This document shows positions 39,349-39,879 of a stretch of 39,879 bases of DNA, in pieces. The stretch covers positions 1 to 39,879 of the forward strand of contig CAZPEL010000003.1 in assembly GCA_964585585.1 (NCBI GenBank), in the 5' to 3' direction. The notes under the pieces were generated by a model that was not told the origin of the DNA, searched no databases, and was given only the letters and a program-made list of their open reading frames with translations. The stretch comes from CAZNAQ01 sp964585585. GTDB lineage: Bacteria; Patescibacteriota; Patescibacteriia; Patescibacteriales; JAGXOH01. How positions within the stretch are numbered: position 1 is the stretch's first letter; the number at the start of each line of letters is the position of its first letter. The position numbers were made by a program, and so were the translations under genes.

Positions 39349-39376
39349 TTGTCAAATCAGGACCTTTTTGTTAAGT
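39349..39376 (+). promoter_or_regulatory. Possible leaderless promoter of valS
   Basis: TTGTCA (39349-39354), 16 bp, TTAAGT (39371-39376). The start point would fall at or next to the ATG at 39384, giving a leaderless mRNA. The -10 box is weak. Confidence 0.3.
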
Positions 39377-39383
39377 TAATAAT

Positions 39384-39879
39384 ATGACCACTGAAATAGC
39401 CAAGGCCTACAACCCCCAAGAACAGGAACAAGGATTGTATGAAAAGTGGGAAGGATCAGGGTATTTTAACCCTGATAATTTGAATTTGGACAAAAATGCG
39501 CCCACTTATTCCATAGTTATCCCTCCGCCCAATGTTACCGGCATTCTTCATATGGGACATGCCGCTATGCTCGCCTTTGAGGATATTTTAACCAGATTTT
39601 ATCGGATGCGCGGGTATCGCGCTCTTTGGATCCCCGGCACCGATCACGCCGCTATAGCCACTCAGGCCAAAGTGGAGAACAAGGTTTTACAGGAAGAGGG
39701 CAAGACCAGGTATGACCTGGGCAAGGAGGAGTTTTTGCAAAAAGTTCAGGAATTCGCTTCTAATTCTCATAGTACCATCCAAAACCAGATCAAGAAAATG
39801 GGTAGTTCCTGCGATTGGTCCCGGGAGGTTTATACTTTGGACGAGGTTCGGACCCGGGCGGTGCGAAGCGTTTTTAAAT
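39384..39879 (+). CDS. valS: Valyl-tRNA synthetase, 5' part
   Basis: This gene runs off the window; 165 codons are visible. The class I signature is in place: PPPNVTGILHMGHA (HIGH-like, HMGH), followed by DILTRFYRMRGYRALWIPGTDHAAIATQAKVE, the ValS/IleS family block with the HAAIATQ hallmark of ValRS. The N-terminal IAKAYNPQEQE leads into the usual LYEKWE. ATG at 39384 is the first start in frame, with no Shine-Dalgarno site. The enzyme charges tRNA-Val; tRNA-Val(GAC) is only 1.9 kb away, which is probably coincidental. Confidence 0.96.
   Translation, partial: MTTEIAKAYNPQEQEQGLYEKWEGSGYFNPDNLNLDKNAPTYSIVIPPPNVTGILHMGHAAMLAFEDILTRFYRMRGYRALWIPGTDHAAIATQAKVENKVLQEEGKTRYDLGKEEFLQKVQEFASNSHSTIQNQIKKMGSSCDWSREVYTLDEVRTRAVRSVFK

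Overview
The gene set, the standard code (TGA is used as a stop, for example by spoVR and the permease gene) and the many start codons without a Shine-Dalgarno sequence suggest a bacterium of the Patescibacteria/CPR type, probably Parcubacteria-like. Typical elements are a tandem PilB/GspE ATPase, VanW-family and GerMN-domain surface proteins, a DUF2905 micro-protein, a degenerate DHH protein, and tRNA genes without encoded CCA surrounded by dispersed palindromic repeats. The lineage is inferred from gene content; no marker such as rRNA lies in the window.

Layout. 0.1-6.3 kb: acyP-truB on the minus strand, diverging from a DUF2905 gene, then a plus-strand run of a membrane protein, a 1010-residue double PilB and a translin-family protein. 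6.3-8.7 kb: minus-strand operon dtd-ispH-ispG (tRNA proofreading plus the last two MEP isoprenoid steps). 8.8-13.8 kb: plus-strand singletons (aromatic amino acid permease, YfcE-like phosphodiesterase, inositol monophosphatase, MEMO1-AMMECR1 fusion, PEBP) separated by repeat-rich gaps. 14-21.4 kb: minus-strand uvrA, a Ca2+-type P-ATPase coupled to a CPA2 antiporter, and a DUF975-like membrane protein. 21.5-24.3 kb: holA converging on glyS, which has a complete T-box leader.

24.4-31.9 kb is the most distinctive region: a minus-strand operon prkA, yeaH (DUF444), spoVR and a second, divergent prkA paralogue. All four genes have strong Shine-Dalgarno sites, unlike most neighbours. A leader of about 200 nt upstream holds a terminator hairpin, two competing antiterminator strands and a 16-codon ORF. 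Together these form a candidate regulated AAA+/VWA/SpoVR stress system.

31.9-37.1 kb: a VIT1-family transporter and a flavodoxin (+), a GerMN lipoprotein-like protein (-), a highly structured stand-alone RNA with two consensus promoters (+), and the operon hsp20, small DUF3006-like gene, vanW (-). 37.2-38.1 kb: tRNA-Val(GAC) and tRNA-Ile(UAU) among broken tRNA copies whose D-, anticodon and T-loops are interrupted by palindromic elements. The window ends with a catalytically degenerate DHH protein (-) and the 5' part of valS (+). No CRISPR array, rRNA, transposase gene, prophage or replication origin was seen.
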